Assembly: GCA_001792895.1 (NCBI GenBank) | Contig: MARA01000036.1 | Location: forward strand, 1 to 64,000 | Source of the DNA: Lentinus brumalis | Taxonomy: Eukaryota > Basidiomycota > Agaricomycetes > Polyporales > Polyporaceae | DNA length: 64,000 nucleotides | Direction of reading: 5' to 3' | Shown here: positions 44,293-56,571 of the stretch, one piece after another | Layout: each line of letters begins with the position of its first letter | Numbering within the stretch: position 1 is the first letter of the stretch | Notes under the pieces: model-generated | What the model was told of the DNA's origin: nothing | The model's input: only the letters and a program-made list of their open reading frames with translations | Database searches by the model: none | Translations under genes and position numbers: made by a program

Positions 44293-44736
44293 CAGTTGCA
44301 GTTGTGTTAACGTTTTCCGAGAGATCATTGCAGAATCCTACTTATGGTATCGTCTGCGCACGCACCTGGAAAGCCTAGTGTGCGGCGGCATCAGTCATCA
44401 AGTTCACAGAGTGTCGAGGCTCGGGATGACGCGTGGGTCGGCGGATGCAGGAGCACATAGCATGTCAGGTGTCACTGGCCAGTTATGTGGAGGCGTGCGA
44501 ATGCGACGCGTAGTTAAGAGCTTCTCCGTCCCGGGAACTCGCTGCCGATGTCAAGTCGCTGACTTTCACGTCCTCCGAGTCCCGCACGAGTCTCGCGCGC
44601 GCTGTCCCAGAGCATCCACTCGATTACGACGGAGCAACCAGCGAACCAAGATCGCAGGAAGCGTCCACTTCATTCAAATTGCCTCACAGGACACAACAGT
44701 CAAGTGGTAGCTCGCCGGTTTGTGGGGCCCCCACAA
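44293..44736. other. Short spacer between dehydrogenases 5 and 6
   Basis: No gene or clear regulatory motif seen; a weak minus-strand ATAAG word lies near 44337-44345. Confidence 0.4.
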
Positions 44737-45681
44737 TCACCACGGGACACGCTCGCCTTTAAAGTTGAAGAACTGGCCCGAATCCTCCGGCGTGAGCGAA
44801 AGAATGACCTTCAGCACGCCCTCGACGCCAATCGAGACCGGATGAGTCGCGTTCGGGCCGCCCATCTCTGAATGGAGCGTACGCATGAGCACGAGCAGAA
44901 AGGGACTGCAGCGACGACTTATACTCGCCTGTCTGGAGCCATCCCGGGCACAACGAGATCGTGATAACCTCCGGCTTCTCCTTCGCCTGCTTATACGTCT
45001 GCCCTCATGTAAGCAGCTCTCCCGAACACACACTAGTAGGAGAGGAACGCGACGTACCAGCATGTTGAGCGCAGCCTTGGAGACCGCGTACGACGCCCCG
45101 GTCGCGCCAAAGTCAAAGCCAATGCTGCCGACCGTGCTCGAGATGTTCACGACAGTCTTCTTCGTGCTCCTCTCCACGAGGCCAACGAACGCCTGCGTGA
45201 CATATGCGGTCCCGGCGACATTCGTAACGAACGTTGTGGCCAAATCGTCGATGTCCATGCCGAACGCCGTGTCTCCCAGCCCACCAGGGAGCTTCAACCG
45301 ATTGCATGTGTCGTCAGCAACATATCAATAAAGCCAATATAAAGACACACGATTGCGGCATTGTTGACCAGGTAGTCGACGCCTTTCCCTCCCAAAAGGC
45401 CAGCGACCTCCTTCGCGGCCTTGTTAACGGACTCTTTGTCGGTTATATCAAGCGCGACGAGATAAAGCCGTCCGCCGGCTTGCTCAGAGAGCGCTTGCAG
45501 CTCTGTGGCTTTCGCCGGGTTTCTGCAGCCTGCTAGGACAGTGATAGACGGCGACTGAAGCAACTGCGTTACCGTCTCCAGGCCGATACCCCGGTTCGCG
45601 CTGCGCGGTGAGCGTGAGCATGCGATACAGGAGTGAACCGCGGACATACCCCGTGATAAGCCACACGGATCCTGCAGTCAT
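44737..45681 (-). CDS. Short-chain dehydrogenase/reductase 6 (238 aa)
   Basis: Exons 45681-45650, 45600-45351, 45291-45058, 44998-44929, 44867-44737. Motifs TGANRGIG, NNAAI, SSTVGSIGFDFG then YAVSK, CPGWLQTE; C terminus FFNFKGERVPW. Exon 3 is 234 nt (one codon longer than in 3 and 4). The fourth intron again has a GC donor (GCGAGT at 44928). Closest to dehydrogenase 4 by sequence and by this donor. It is the last gene of the oxidoreductase cluster on this side. Confidence 0.92.
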
Positions 45682-46788
45682 CTTCGTTGTCGTAGCAAGT
45701 GGTTGAGTCGATGCGATGGACGAGAGGGTGCCCGCCTTACCCTGAGTACTGAGTACTTGAAGGGATTGTGTAGGAGTATTGTGGAACCCGCCACGGCTCA
45801 TCGGCCATGTCACCGTCCTCTCCTAGGCGTGCCAGCGTTACGGGCGTGGTCGGTTTTGGCCAGCGATCCGAGCCAGACTTTTGTCATCCTCGGGCTGAAA
45901 AGTGGGTGCAGAACGCGAACACGAGTCCGACCGGGCGAGTGCGCAGAGGAAGCTGCGACCACCGATGAGTTCTTGTCGATGTCCAGCTGCGGCTCCGAAC
46001 TGATCAACCGAGCATTGGTAGACGGCTTGGTTGAAATCGCGTTCGGAGAACGTATGTAGACTTAGTAGTAGTGAAGGTAGTGGGCGAACATGGAGGAATG
46101 TTTTTAAGTTAGTCCCTGTTGATAGTTATTGATGGACGATTTGAGGTCCGCTTGATCTGGGTAAAGAGCTATTCAATCGCCGATTGCCATAGTACTTCGG
46201 GGTTGACTTGGCAATAATACTTAGTTCGGGTTCCGAACGCACTGTAAGCCGCCGCACAGTGCACACTCTGTACTGTACTTCCTTCTACCTCGCGATCACT
46301 CTACTTCGCAAGCACGCTTGCTCCCATAGTCATAAACCGCCAACTAGATCATGCTCAATGCCGGTCGGTCTCCCGCTTACGACGATTCCCCGATCGGAAA
46401 CGCAAGTCAGTACTGCGCCCCGGCGCCGGAAGATCTGCATGCATAGCAGCCACCCCATCCAAACTCTCTCAGGCTTACACGACGTAGTAGTCTCCTCCTT
46501 GCGAGAGGTCGTTTGAGTGAAAAACGAGCTTCGACCGCTTCCGAGTCCTCCGCGACCTCGGGACGTGCGCATCTCAAGCGAAGATCAAGCTGTGCAGAAG
46601 GATTATGTTGAACACATGGGAAGGTATGATACAGTAGTCATTCTAACATACAGAGAAATACAAGAAGGTACTGTAACGATGAAACTGCGGCGCTCTGCGC
46701 CCAAGCAACACCGGAGTAAGGAACAGTAATGAGTCGCAGACGCAGATCCTCGACACCAACTAGCATGGCCGCCCCGTAGTGCGGGGTC
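45682..46788. other. 1.1 kb spacer, no gene seen
   Basis: Contains the upstream region of dehydrogenase 6 and the 3' flank of the membrane protein gene. No motif-bearing frame. Confidence 0.45.
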
Positions 46789-47697
46789 CTAACTCAACGC
46801 AGAAAACCTCCGGATCTCTACAACATCATCCGAATGGGCCACCGGCACTGTCAGAAATCGACTCGGAATCGTGATTCTCAGCTCTGGCCTCTCCTGCCTC
46901 GACGACATGCGTACATGCCGCGACACGCTCGACATCGTCTTGCTCCGCGCCATCTGCGGGGGCCGCACGCTCGTTCTGGGAGAGCCGACTCCGAGTGACG
47001 AGTACGACGGCGGCAAGTCGCACCCCGAGGATACACGATAGGATGACGCCGCCTCTAGTGGCTGCGGTTGAGCTCGTGCATCCGGCTCTTCCTGTGATAC
47101 GAGGGGCGACGGTGACAGCTTCAAAGCGACGGTTTCCGCACGATCGTGGTCGTATATGGAGTAGGGGGTGGGAAGGGTGATAGGGCTCGCATCGCTTTGG
47201 GCGCAGGGCACACAGCTCGGAATGAGCGACACCCGGTGACCTGGAAAGCATCGGGCGCGTTCATGGGTGTGTAAGACGGCAGACCGAGAAGAGAACTTAC
47301 TCGAACGTACGTGCTTCAGCCCTAGCACCTGTCGCCGTAATCTCGCATGTCTGCGGAAGACCCATACAACCGCGAAGACTATGCCCATCCCCACGAGAGT
47401 CACTACTCCCCCAACTATCCCGGATCTGACGGTCGCAGTAGATGACGTCGCATTGACTTGGATGGTCGGCGTGGGCATGCTCTCCGACATGATGCCTGCG
47501 GGAAGAACGGTGCTTGGGCCGGGGATGACATCGCGCGACTCGGTAGGCAGGACGGAAACCGTGGTCGTAACCGTGACAGTGACCGTGCGCTCGTCATGAG
47601 ACCGTCTTCGCCGCTGTACGACCATCCGTGTGGTGTGCGGGTGCGCGGATGCGCATCCAGCCGATTGAGAGCATCGTCGAGACAGCGAGGGCGGCAT
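46789..47697 (-). CDS. Single-pass membrane protein with Ser/Thr-rich outer part (302 aa)
   Basis: One open frame; the start is the first ATG (47697), although the frame is open 19 codons further up through a GTG. Residues 38-90 are Thr/Ser/Val/Pro-rich (VTVTVTTTVSVLP), then one strong transmembrane segment (about 93-114, GGVVTLVGMGIVFAVVWV) followed by basic stop-transfer residues RRHARLRR. The cytoplasmic tail is Ser/Pro-rich, with DLPPSYSSLG and many possible phosphosites. The layout resembles fungal cell-surface sensor-like proteins, but no extracellular domain or signal peptide is visible, so the first exon may be wrong or missing. A splice-like stretch (47308-47240) exists but does not keep the frame. 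Confidence 0.6.
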   Translation of the reverse strand: MPPSLSRRCSQSAGCASAHPHTTRMVVQRRRRSHDERTVTVTVTTTVSVLPTESRDVIPGPSTVLPAGIMSESMPTPTIQVNATSSTATVRSGIVGGVVTLVGMGIVFAVVWVFRRHARLRRQVLGLKHVRSSKFSSRSAVLHTHERARCFPGHRVSLIPSCVPCAQSDASPITLPTPYSIYDHDRAETVALKLSPSPLVSQEEPDARAQPQPLEAASSYRVSSGCDLPPSYSSLGVGSPRTSVRPPQMARSKTMSSVSRHVRMSSRQERPELRITIPSRFLTVPVAHSDDVVEIRRFSALS

Positions 47698-48263
47698 GGT
47701 AGCGGCAAGGTCGAAGATGGTAAGGACAAGAAATCGGACGCAGCGTTCGCTCACCGCATCCTTATATCCTCTCCTTCCCTCATACTAGGAGCTGCAGGTA
47801 CTCGTGCACGTGCAGCGCGAATGCTAATACGGCATGTAGCATGCTACGGGTACAGTGCCATTGGCGTAGCGGGAATCCGGATATTCCACGCAGAAGCGCC
47901 GCGAAGCGCACCGCCCATGGGTCGGAAGTTGGCCTCGATGAGGCATTGTATGGTTCTGGTTCCACTTGTAGAGCAGACTTGCGCATTAGCCGCTTCATTA
48001 AATCCATGATTCATGCAACTCACGAAAGCAGGGAACTTGAGGGAATGAGTTCCTTTTACTTAACCCTACTACAACCGTACTCGGAATTGACGCTCATACG
48101 TCAACGTGAGAGCGTCGAAGATCCCATGAACAATGGCAGATCGTACAGAGATCCTAAAGCGACAAGAACAGTGAGAGTGGCATTCCGATCTTGAGTCCTG
48201 TGCAGTGCAGTAAGCATACTATCAAAAGGGCGAGAAAGAAGGAAAGTGGAATAACGCACGAAT
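47698..48263. other. Spacer before the cassette array
   Basis: Upstream region of the membrane protein gene; no other gene seen. Confidence 0.4.
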
Positions 48264-50625
48264 GCCCCTCATACTCGATGACTGCGCAACCCGAGACGAT
48301 ACTGCACGGCGCATGCAGGCTGGTGTACCATTGGCCAAGTGGCCGACACCGGCACAGGCACTGGCTTCATTCAGAATTCAGCTAGGGCCTAACTTCCCAG
48401 CGCCGACGCAGAAGGTCTGCGAGGGCGTGGACAGGAGACAACACTTCGTTGCAACCCGCTATCCGCTACGCGGTTCGTGCCCCAGACGGAGTCCAGAGCC
48501 AAACCGCCCGCTCGACGAGAAGAGGCTTGGTACGTCCCAGTACCAGCACTGTGATACCGGCCCCGAGACGGCCAACGCCTGTAGCAGATGAATTTTGTCT
48601 CAAGCTGCTGTCGTGGAGTGGGGCCTACCACTCCACCCTCTTGCAGCGCCTGATCGACGCTCGAGGAACGAGCGATAGGGCATAAAGTGGTGTGCGAGGA
48701 CTGGAAAAGGTCACACTTGAAAGCTGACCTTGCCATACAAAAGGAGGCACGAGAGCGCGTTCTAGTTCACGGATGTGCGACCGAGATGGGGACTACTAAA
48801 TCTGCAGAGGGCGGGTAATCAGTCAAAGTCACCAGACAAAGTAGCCCGACATATGCATATGCGATAAACGCCCCTCCTACTCGATGAACACAGACAAGAT
48901 ACGTACTGCATCGACATGCAGGCGCACGACTGTGACGGCTCTTCGCCAGGCAAATACCCATCACGATGCGCAAATACCGCCCGCCTGCACATCCGGAGCT
49001 CGGAAGCTCCGGAGACACTGGCTAAAGCTAACCCGGAGCGGTCCAAGAGCAGACAACAGTCCACTCTCAGACGGGCTCCTGCATGCAACGAGGACGCCTC
49101 GTATACGAGGTGCCCGCGTCGCAATCCGACTCGTTACAAGGCTCCATCTCCCTTCCCTAAGGGAACAAAGACGATGAATCCCCGGGAACACGATGCCCGA
49201 TGGTGGCGCCGTCGACTATGTGACGCGCCTCCAACATGCTTGTGAATGTAGCTGTTTTGAATCCTGCGCTATGCGCGAAGAAGGGGGCCGAGTCCTCCTA
49301 CCCGCAAGTATCCAACGGATACCGGCAGAGCGAGCGATAGGGCGCCGTCCGGCACAAGTTCGGAAACCACATCTCCGCATACTACGAGAGAACACTCACT
49401 TCAATATAAGCGACTCGGAGGATCGCGAGCCAGATCGTGGTTTATGCGCGCAGCCTGTGGACCTGTCAGCGGAGTGAAGGCGAGTGAGGCGAGATGGAGC
49501 ACGGTTAGCAATACATTCAAAGCGGTATAGCACCTCATACTCAACCGACCATGACAGCCACAAGACGAGTGTGACGGCATAGCACAGACCTCGCCTTCCG
49601 CTCGCAGAGTATGGCGGAAGCAGGAGAACAGCGGGAAAAACTCCCCACCCTCCCGCGCGGTCCGTACCCCTCGAGTCATCGAGGCGCCGACCGCAGTTAC
49701 ACCCGGCCCACACCAGTGCGAAGCACTGAGAACGCCGGGAGTAACCATGTCTGACCCCACACGCTCAGCGTATTGATCCTGTGGATCATGGCTGAGCAGC
49801 GGACAGAGCATGCCGTCGATGCGGCTGCGACCAATCCGCCACTGTCCAGACGTTTCGAGACAGACAGCCCTGGAGGAGGCGCCGATCCTCCCTCCTCGGG
49901 AGCGAACTATGCGCCCCTTCGATATGAGGGATAGGGCAACGCTTGCGGCTTGCTTTGAACCGAACCGAAAGGAGTACGGGCACAGTTCCAACCACTCACC
50001 AACTTGAACTTAGGGAGTAAGGCGACCGATCGGGGGTGCTCCTGGCTACCGGATTGAATCCCCTGCACAGACAAGTGTTGAACGTATGCACAGTCCGAGT
50101 CATCTGCGTTTTGCATCAATAAACAGGTCTGTAAGTCACCGAAAGACAAGAAAGCGAGAGGAGAATACGCTCGAAAGCCCCTCTTACCCGATGACTGCTC
50201 CCTGTCTGAGACGCTGGAGGCCAAAGTGCTCGATCGCGTCAGCGAAGCCCAATTGCCGCCAGATTAACAGCGGTCTGAGTCGTTGTAAGCCCTCAGGATA
50301 TTCTTACTCCCCCAGACGACACGATGTGCACATCCAGGATCGGGCGATAGGGCGGCGTCGCGCTCTCTGCAATTGCTCTGCAACAAGAACACACTCTGAC
50401 TCACCGCCATGTACTAAGTCGTCCGCGTCCCGGCAAAACCGCGATCCTCATCGCATGTAATCTCGGACGTTGTGGGGTTGGCGACGAGTGTCTGCGTGAG
50501 TAGCCGCTGTAGTGAACGACATGAGGGCGATGGTCAAGGGCTGCGGTAGATAAGCGCCGCAGAACGTTGGGTGGCTAACGTGAGGCTTCCTAAGTTGCGC
50601 TTGTCACTGTAGCGCACGTAAAATA

Positions 50626-50656
50626 GATTGAACACTTCCACACGTAGTGTTCAATC
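50626..50656. repeat. Perfect 11-bp inverted repeat
   Basis: GATTGAACACT and AGTGTTCAATC flank a 9-nt loop, in the gap between cassettes 4 and 5. It could be a terminator hairpin or a mobile-element end; no matching end or duplication was found. Confidence 0.7.
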
Positions 50657-50659
50657 CTT

Positions 50660-51540
50660 GTAGCGTGGGGTGGGGGGAGACAAGAATTCCGGAAAACGGA
50701 AAATACCAGCAGAAAGACAAATCCGCCCAGCAGCGGCCGCAGATCCGACTCACGTGTTAGGTCTCGGGCATGTCGGGGGTGTACGCGGTCACGTGACTTA
50801 CACGTACCGTGTTTCCGACGCGTGCCCAGACCCTTCCCGCCAGTCTGCGTGGGTTCTGCGGTCTGCGGTCTATTTCCGCTGTATGTCAGTTTCCGGATTC
50901 TTGCTCGAGCGCGAGGTTTTGAGTCTGAGTCTGACTCTCCGCCTAAGCGCTAAAAGAAAAAGGGAGTGGAGGGTGGGTCAGAAAGGAATTGCGCGAGGCA
51001 GATGCGAGCGGAAGCAAAGAGCGTGGCGCCCAAGGATCGGCGCCGTTCCGCATTCGTGCCTCGCGCTTAGTAAGCCCCAGTTCGGCCTGTCACTCGCAAG
51101 CTCGCTCTAGACCGAACCGTAAAATTCCTACTTTGGACGCTGCGTTCACACCCACAAGGTACGCGTACTTTTCATGGATGGGACGCGAATGGATATATCT
51201 TTACGGCCTCATGGATATTCCCTCAAGTCTGTTTGTAGACTCAGGCAGGTGGACCGCCATTGTTGCCACTGTTCATTCTGCCAGCCACCGTACAATAAAG
51301 CGACCCTGCGCGATGGCGAGATTGATGTCACTACCCATGAGCTCATCGTATGCCCGAACCAAGTCTTGACCTTGAGTTACATCCACCAACGATCCTGCCC
51401 TCGCCCGTGGAGCGGTGCCGACTTGCGTCGCCCAAGACTCGTGGCAGCGATCAGACTTCTACATGAAAACAAGTCAGCGAAATCAAGCCAGGCTGAGCGA
51501 GTAGACACATGGACAGCAATGCGTTTCACGCCGCGAAATC
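50660..51540. other. Non-cassette insert within the array
   Basis: This stretch breaks the cassette order and lacks both landmarks. It contains GGTCACGTGACTTACACGTA around a CACGTG E-box-like palindrome (50791-50796) and no convincing coding frame. Confidence 0.35.
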
Positions 51541-54500
51541 CCCTCATACTCAAGTGACACTACAGCGCAGGACGACTGTGCCGGTATAGCACAGACCTCG
51601 CCTTCCGCTCGCCGGTATGGCGGAAGCAGGAGTGCAGCGGGAAAAACTCCCTGCCCTGCCGTGCAGTCGTACTCCCGGTGTTTCTGTTCACAATTTTCTG
51701 ACGTCTCTTGTAAGTTTCTGTTTTCCCTCGATATGTCGAGGAGACGACCGCTGTCACATCCGAGACACGCCCGCTCGAAAGCGTGCGATTCGCGAATGTA
51801 CCGCCTGTCACGCCCACGGCATCCTAAGAATGTGTATATTCGTGGAAAGGTGGCGGACGGAGCGCGCCGTATATGCAGCAGCTACCGTCCAACCACCACG
51901 ACAGGACAGGAGTCTGCAGCTGCGGTCGCAGGAGGCGCCAATCCTCCCTCCCAGTGCGAACTTTGCGCGCTTTGGGATCTGAGCGATAGGGAATACTTCC
52001 GAGTGGCTTTCTGGCGAGTCTAGCTAGATACTGCGTTTGAGTACTACTCACCATAGATTGGGTTCTTGAGTGGGCAACATCCTACTCGATATTCGCTATA
52101 TCGCAAGAGCGACTTGAGAGCGGCATGCCGCTACTCCGCGTCGATCAAAATTTCATGAAACAAACAGGACTCTGTAAACGTAGGCACCTGTCAGTTTGGG
52201 GCGAGGCTCACCAGTAGAAGAAACTCGGGTGAGTCGATACTCCAGAATATGTTTTTGCGCGAGCGACCGTTACCCTGTGGGCCTGTTAGCGACGCCACGA
52301 CGGATGTAGCAAAGTAGACAGTGATGAGCGATGCTGCGAAGCCCCTCATACTCAAGCGACCTAACAACACAAGACGACCGTGCCGGCGTAGCACAGCCCT
52401 CGCCACGTACAAAGAGCACTGTGGCGGAAGCAGAAGAGCAGCGGAGAAATTCCTCCCGCCCTTCCTGCAGTCGTGCCCCTCGAATCATCGAAGAGCCGAC
52501 CGCTGTCACTGGCGGCTCCGCGTACGGAGCGGAGAGCGATGTCTGTCCGGCCCGCATTTGGGAGAGCATCTTGGCAAAGTAGCGGACGGAGCGCGCCGTC
52601 AACGCAGCTGCTCCGGATCCGCTATGCCACGAACCTGTCCAGGCAGACAGTCATGTGCTGCGGTCGCAGGAGGTGCCAACCCTCCTTCCCCGTGGTGCGA
52701 GCTACGCGCACCTGGGGATCTGAGCGATAGAGCTACGCATCCCGTGCATATCACAGAAACGAACGAAGGAGGAACTGGAGAGCTACTCACCCTAATCGTT
52801 CAGGGGCCCTCTCGTCGTCGCCAGCAGCTTGTGCGTGCGGCTTGTGTTCAGATTATTCTGCGCTTTGAAGTTTGAAGCGGTCAGCAAGCAGGGGGAACTG
52901 TGCTCGGAGCCCCTCGTACCCAGTGCCTGCTCGCTCTCCTCAGGCCAGTCCTGACAAGTGTCTGTAACCGGCCGGAAGCTGCTGTGAGTCGCCATAGACC
53001 TTAAGGATATTACTACGGCGCCCAGACGGCGCAGAGTGCATATCTGGGACTGGGCGATAGGGCTCCGTCCCCCGAAGTTCCTCCTAGGGGCAAGGCTTGA
53101 ACTAGCAGTGCGCGACTCACCAGGGCGTGATGAACAGCGGTAAGTGTCTTAGCCGTGCATTTTACAGCAAATTATGTTCCTAGCGGTGATAGGCATGAGG
53201 AGGGGCATAGACGGGGCGACGCGCATGAGGGTGCAAGTCAAGGAGCAGCAGAGAGACGCCGAGACAGGAGGTGTAAAACCTGGCTAAAACGCCATACGGG
53301 CCGATGCTTCGTGCGGTCCGCGTTTACCGGGCCGCGCTCTCGAGCGGACTTGAGCTTGACCATGCAACGACGACTGGCATTGCGACGTGCTAAGACAAGT
53401 CTTACACTAGGAAGTACTACTCGACAGAAAGGGTCGTCATGAACTACTTCCTCTGTCTCCTTGACCTCGCGTGCGACACGACCTTGCGACCACCCTCTCA
53501 GGTGCTACAACACAAACACCACCTCGTAAGCATCTTCATCAGGTCAAATTCCGGGCGGTGTGGCCTCGCGCGGTGTCATGTTCAATGCCGCCATGCACCT
53601 CGCGAAAATAGACTCATGGACAGACGACACTTACAGGAGGTACTGAAGAGCAAGGAGGACATAGCGCAGCGCGCTGCCGTCCACCAGCCATATTTATCAT
53701 GAAATGACACTTACAGGTAGGGAAAGGAGGACAGAACCGGTGTGCCGCCGACTCGAGCGCACGCAGTCGCGAACGATGTCCTGCAAGATCGTGTCAGCCA
53801 TGTCCACCCACGCCAACACAACGAACGACGCAGACGCAACCCACAACGCCCCTCATACCCTCTGACCTCGCTACAAGAGATGTACTGCGTTCGGCCACGC
53901 AGGCGCATCCAGCGCGGGCGCAGTGAATCCCTGCTTCGTAGGTCCACAAGGGACCGGCACGCCACATATCGTACCACAGCACGTTGCCGTGCCGTTACAC
54001 TCCCGTCTCACGAGAGGACCACGACGCACGCCCGACACCTGCCCGAGAGAGTGCAGGCGCCTCGGAACGTGCTGCATGGCCAGTGGGCATCTCGAGCAGC
54101 TGCCACAGAGGGGGCCGGCCTCTGCTCCGACGGATGGACCGTCGTGACGAGGGCGATAGGGCGTTGTAGGATGCGCACACGCAAAGCCAGGAGTCACTCA
54201 CCATAGTGCGGCGGGTGTTCGTCGCAAGAGACGGCGCCGCGAGGATGGCAGCGGGGCCGGCGGGCGAAGCGCATGATGTCGTCGAGACGTTCTGTAAGCC
54301 TACGTCAGTCGTCTTCAGTGCAGGTGCAGACACACGCCCTCAGCAACACCGCAGAACGCCCCTCATACCCGATGACAGTGCCACAAGACCAATAAACTGC
54401 GTGTCACGCAGTGCGCCAGACCTCGACGCGGGCGCAGACTTCGCTGCTATGCTACATGATAACATGTAAGATCCACTCGGGACCAGCACGCCACATACCG

Positions 54501-54790
54501 TGCCGCAGCATCATCTAGCTGCTCGACTCCCAGCGTCCTGCTGGGAGTCCGCTCCCGCTCTGGGAGGGACCGCTAGTCGCAACACGCCCGGGACCTCCCC
54601 GAGAGACGGGGAGGTTTCCCGGGTCATGCCTAGCGGCCAGTGTGGAATCTTGAGCCTGTCGCAGAGGGGGGCCACCTCTGCTCTGAACGGCCGAAATAGA
54701 ATCGACGTTCGTGAATCGGGCGATAGGGCGTCACGGGATGCGCAAGCGGGTGGCGTCTGCAAAGGGGACTGAGCCACTCACCACAGTAGA

Positions 54791-56571
54791 GTCAGTTCCC
54801 GATACGAGGTGGTGCGCAAGGTTCTGTTATAACGGTGAGTCTATAGGCAGATTGTGCAAAGAAACGGAGGACGTACGTCGTATCAATTTCAGACCAAGGG
54901 CCATCTAACCGTGCGACGGAACAGGTGGTTCGCCGCCGCCGTCGCCCTGTGCGGACATAGTGAATGATGTCTCCATGTTCGCCACAGCAGCGTTGTAAAT
55001 CTACTCGACGGCGTAGGCAATTTGAAGTGAGTGGCTCCGAAGGATGAGGTTGAAGAACAAGAGAGACGAGACATTTTGCGGCGGAAAATATGCAGCGCGC
55101 TTACCGTGGGAAACCTATGCTCAGGCCTCTGTCGTGATCCTTCGTCTCGACTCTCGCAGTACATACTTGCTTTCGTTTCTCTTAATGCTTCATTCCCTCG
55201 ACAACGCAAGCTCGATGTCGAAGACATGAAAGTTTGTCGCCGGAGCTGCGCAGCGTCCATGCGAAACACTTGGTCGTGTGAAATTTAGCAAGCTTATTGT
55301 CCTGCGTAGCTCAAGAGTCGCCGCTCGTCCTCGCTGTCCCGTTCCAACTTCTCGACCCCATCCTCCTCGCTATCACCTCCAGTTCTTTGCTATCGCGGGC
55401 CTGGCCAGTGACCTCTGTCTTTGAACTATGGAATGCCTAGCACGGCGTCGTACTTTCCGACACAGACGCCCTCGATTTGGCATCTCTTGTCAGCTCTCGT
55501 CGGACTCTCCCATCTCACTGCAGTAGCTCCTCTTGGTTGAGCTGGACTACGAGGTTACACCCCGGTCAATGACAGTAAGCTACTCCGTACTTGTGATGCA
55601 TGCATGAAGTACCGCACGCCGCATCGGTGAACCGAAGTCCTCCCCTGCATGTACAACTTCAACTACAAGAATTTCTTCGTTCGGTGTCCAGCCGATCCTC
55701 ACGTCACTTCGCGAGTGCAAGTGACGGGCTCCCACGACCTATCTTCGTGTTCTATACGGCGGGACTCGTCGAGACATGCTGCCTCACTTGGCTGTCCGCG
55801 TGTCCTTGTTCTCCGCATCACTCATCGCCTTCGATTCGGGAGGACACGAGCAGTCTATGTACGACGTCACGTAATTGGGGCTACTTCGTCTTTGTATCCA
55901 CCCCAACGCATCGTACAAGACGACCTCGATTCGGCACTCTGATCTTGACACGGGCCATGGGGAGTTTCGTGTCACTGCGTAATTCGGCTTCAGTAAGTGG
56001 TATCGTTATCCTTCCTTGTGAACAAGTTTACTTATATCGACTCCCGACTCCGTAGCATCGCAGCATGGATATCCTATCCATGCGCAGAACTGAATCAGGT
56101 GCGTCGGCGACACGATCTGGCCATGTCGTCTGTTCCTATCTTGCGCGCTACCCTGGCCGTGTCATGTCTCCGTCATGCATGGAGTGCTTGTGCATCGATG
56201 CGCATGTTCGACGCATAGTGTGGACCTTGCTCAGCAGGCGGATCTGGGGAAACACTTGAGTTCCCACCACTACGCGATCTCGAGATCGTCCGTCCGAACG
56301 TCCGTAACTCGAACGGGTGCACTCGCTTGACATCTCGCCCCGTTGCCTTCGCGACGTGTATAAGGGCACTCGCTTCGAAGTATGTAGCTAACTTCCGACG
56401 CGTTGGACAGGGCACTTTGTATTCAACACCCGCGCTAGCGCTCCGAGTACAAGGTATCCCAATATGGTAAGTTTACGAACCTGTGTGATCACGCTCTCGT
56501 CCTCGTCTCGTCCGAGTTCACTCTTCTTCCTCTGACCACGAGCTGCTCACTTCACGTTCATCTCGTCTAGA
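54791..56571. other. 1.8 kb with coding-like remnants, no intact gene
   Basis: On the minus strand 54905-54990 reads like the end of a protein (METSFTMSAQGDGGG, then PPVPSHG and a stop) after a plausible AG acceptor, but the upstream exons cannot be connected. On the plus strand 55310-55430 reads LAVPFQLLDPILLAITSS and then meets a stop. The right end is the promoter of the F-box gene at 56572. Confidence 0.35.

Larger units (their letters stand above)
48264..54790 (-). repeat. Array of nine diverged cassettes, possibly a decayed tandem gene family
   Basis: Two landmarks alternate. The left one, CCCCTCATACYC on the plus strand, occurs near 48264, 48871, 49531, 50178, 51541, 52342, 52909, 53849 and 54359. 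The right one, GCGATAGGGC, occurs near 48672, 49334, 49928, 50344, 51981, 52721, 53053, 54152 and 54719. Eight of nine right landmarks are followed within about 35-60 bp by CACTCACC or a close variant, a minus-strand donor GGTGAGT. On the minus strand each cassette reads GTGAGT, GCCCTATCGCTCAG, a 100-400 bp body, GAGTATGAGGGGC, then often TTACAG or ACAG. The bodies keep a stem of type GGAGG-NGCCAN-CCTCC with changes on both sides. Short frames are alike between copies (for example GRLSMRCYTALN and GRLSMRGFAASL), but no copy has an intact long frame. I cannot tell gene remnants from a structured or intron-like repeat. Confidence 0.65.

Noticed and set aside
46789..47754. Longer start of the membrane protein at 47754 as a signal peptide
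   Set aside because: The codon there is GTG, and the added residues do not form a clear signal peptide with a cleavage site.
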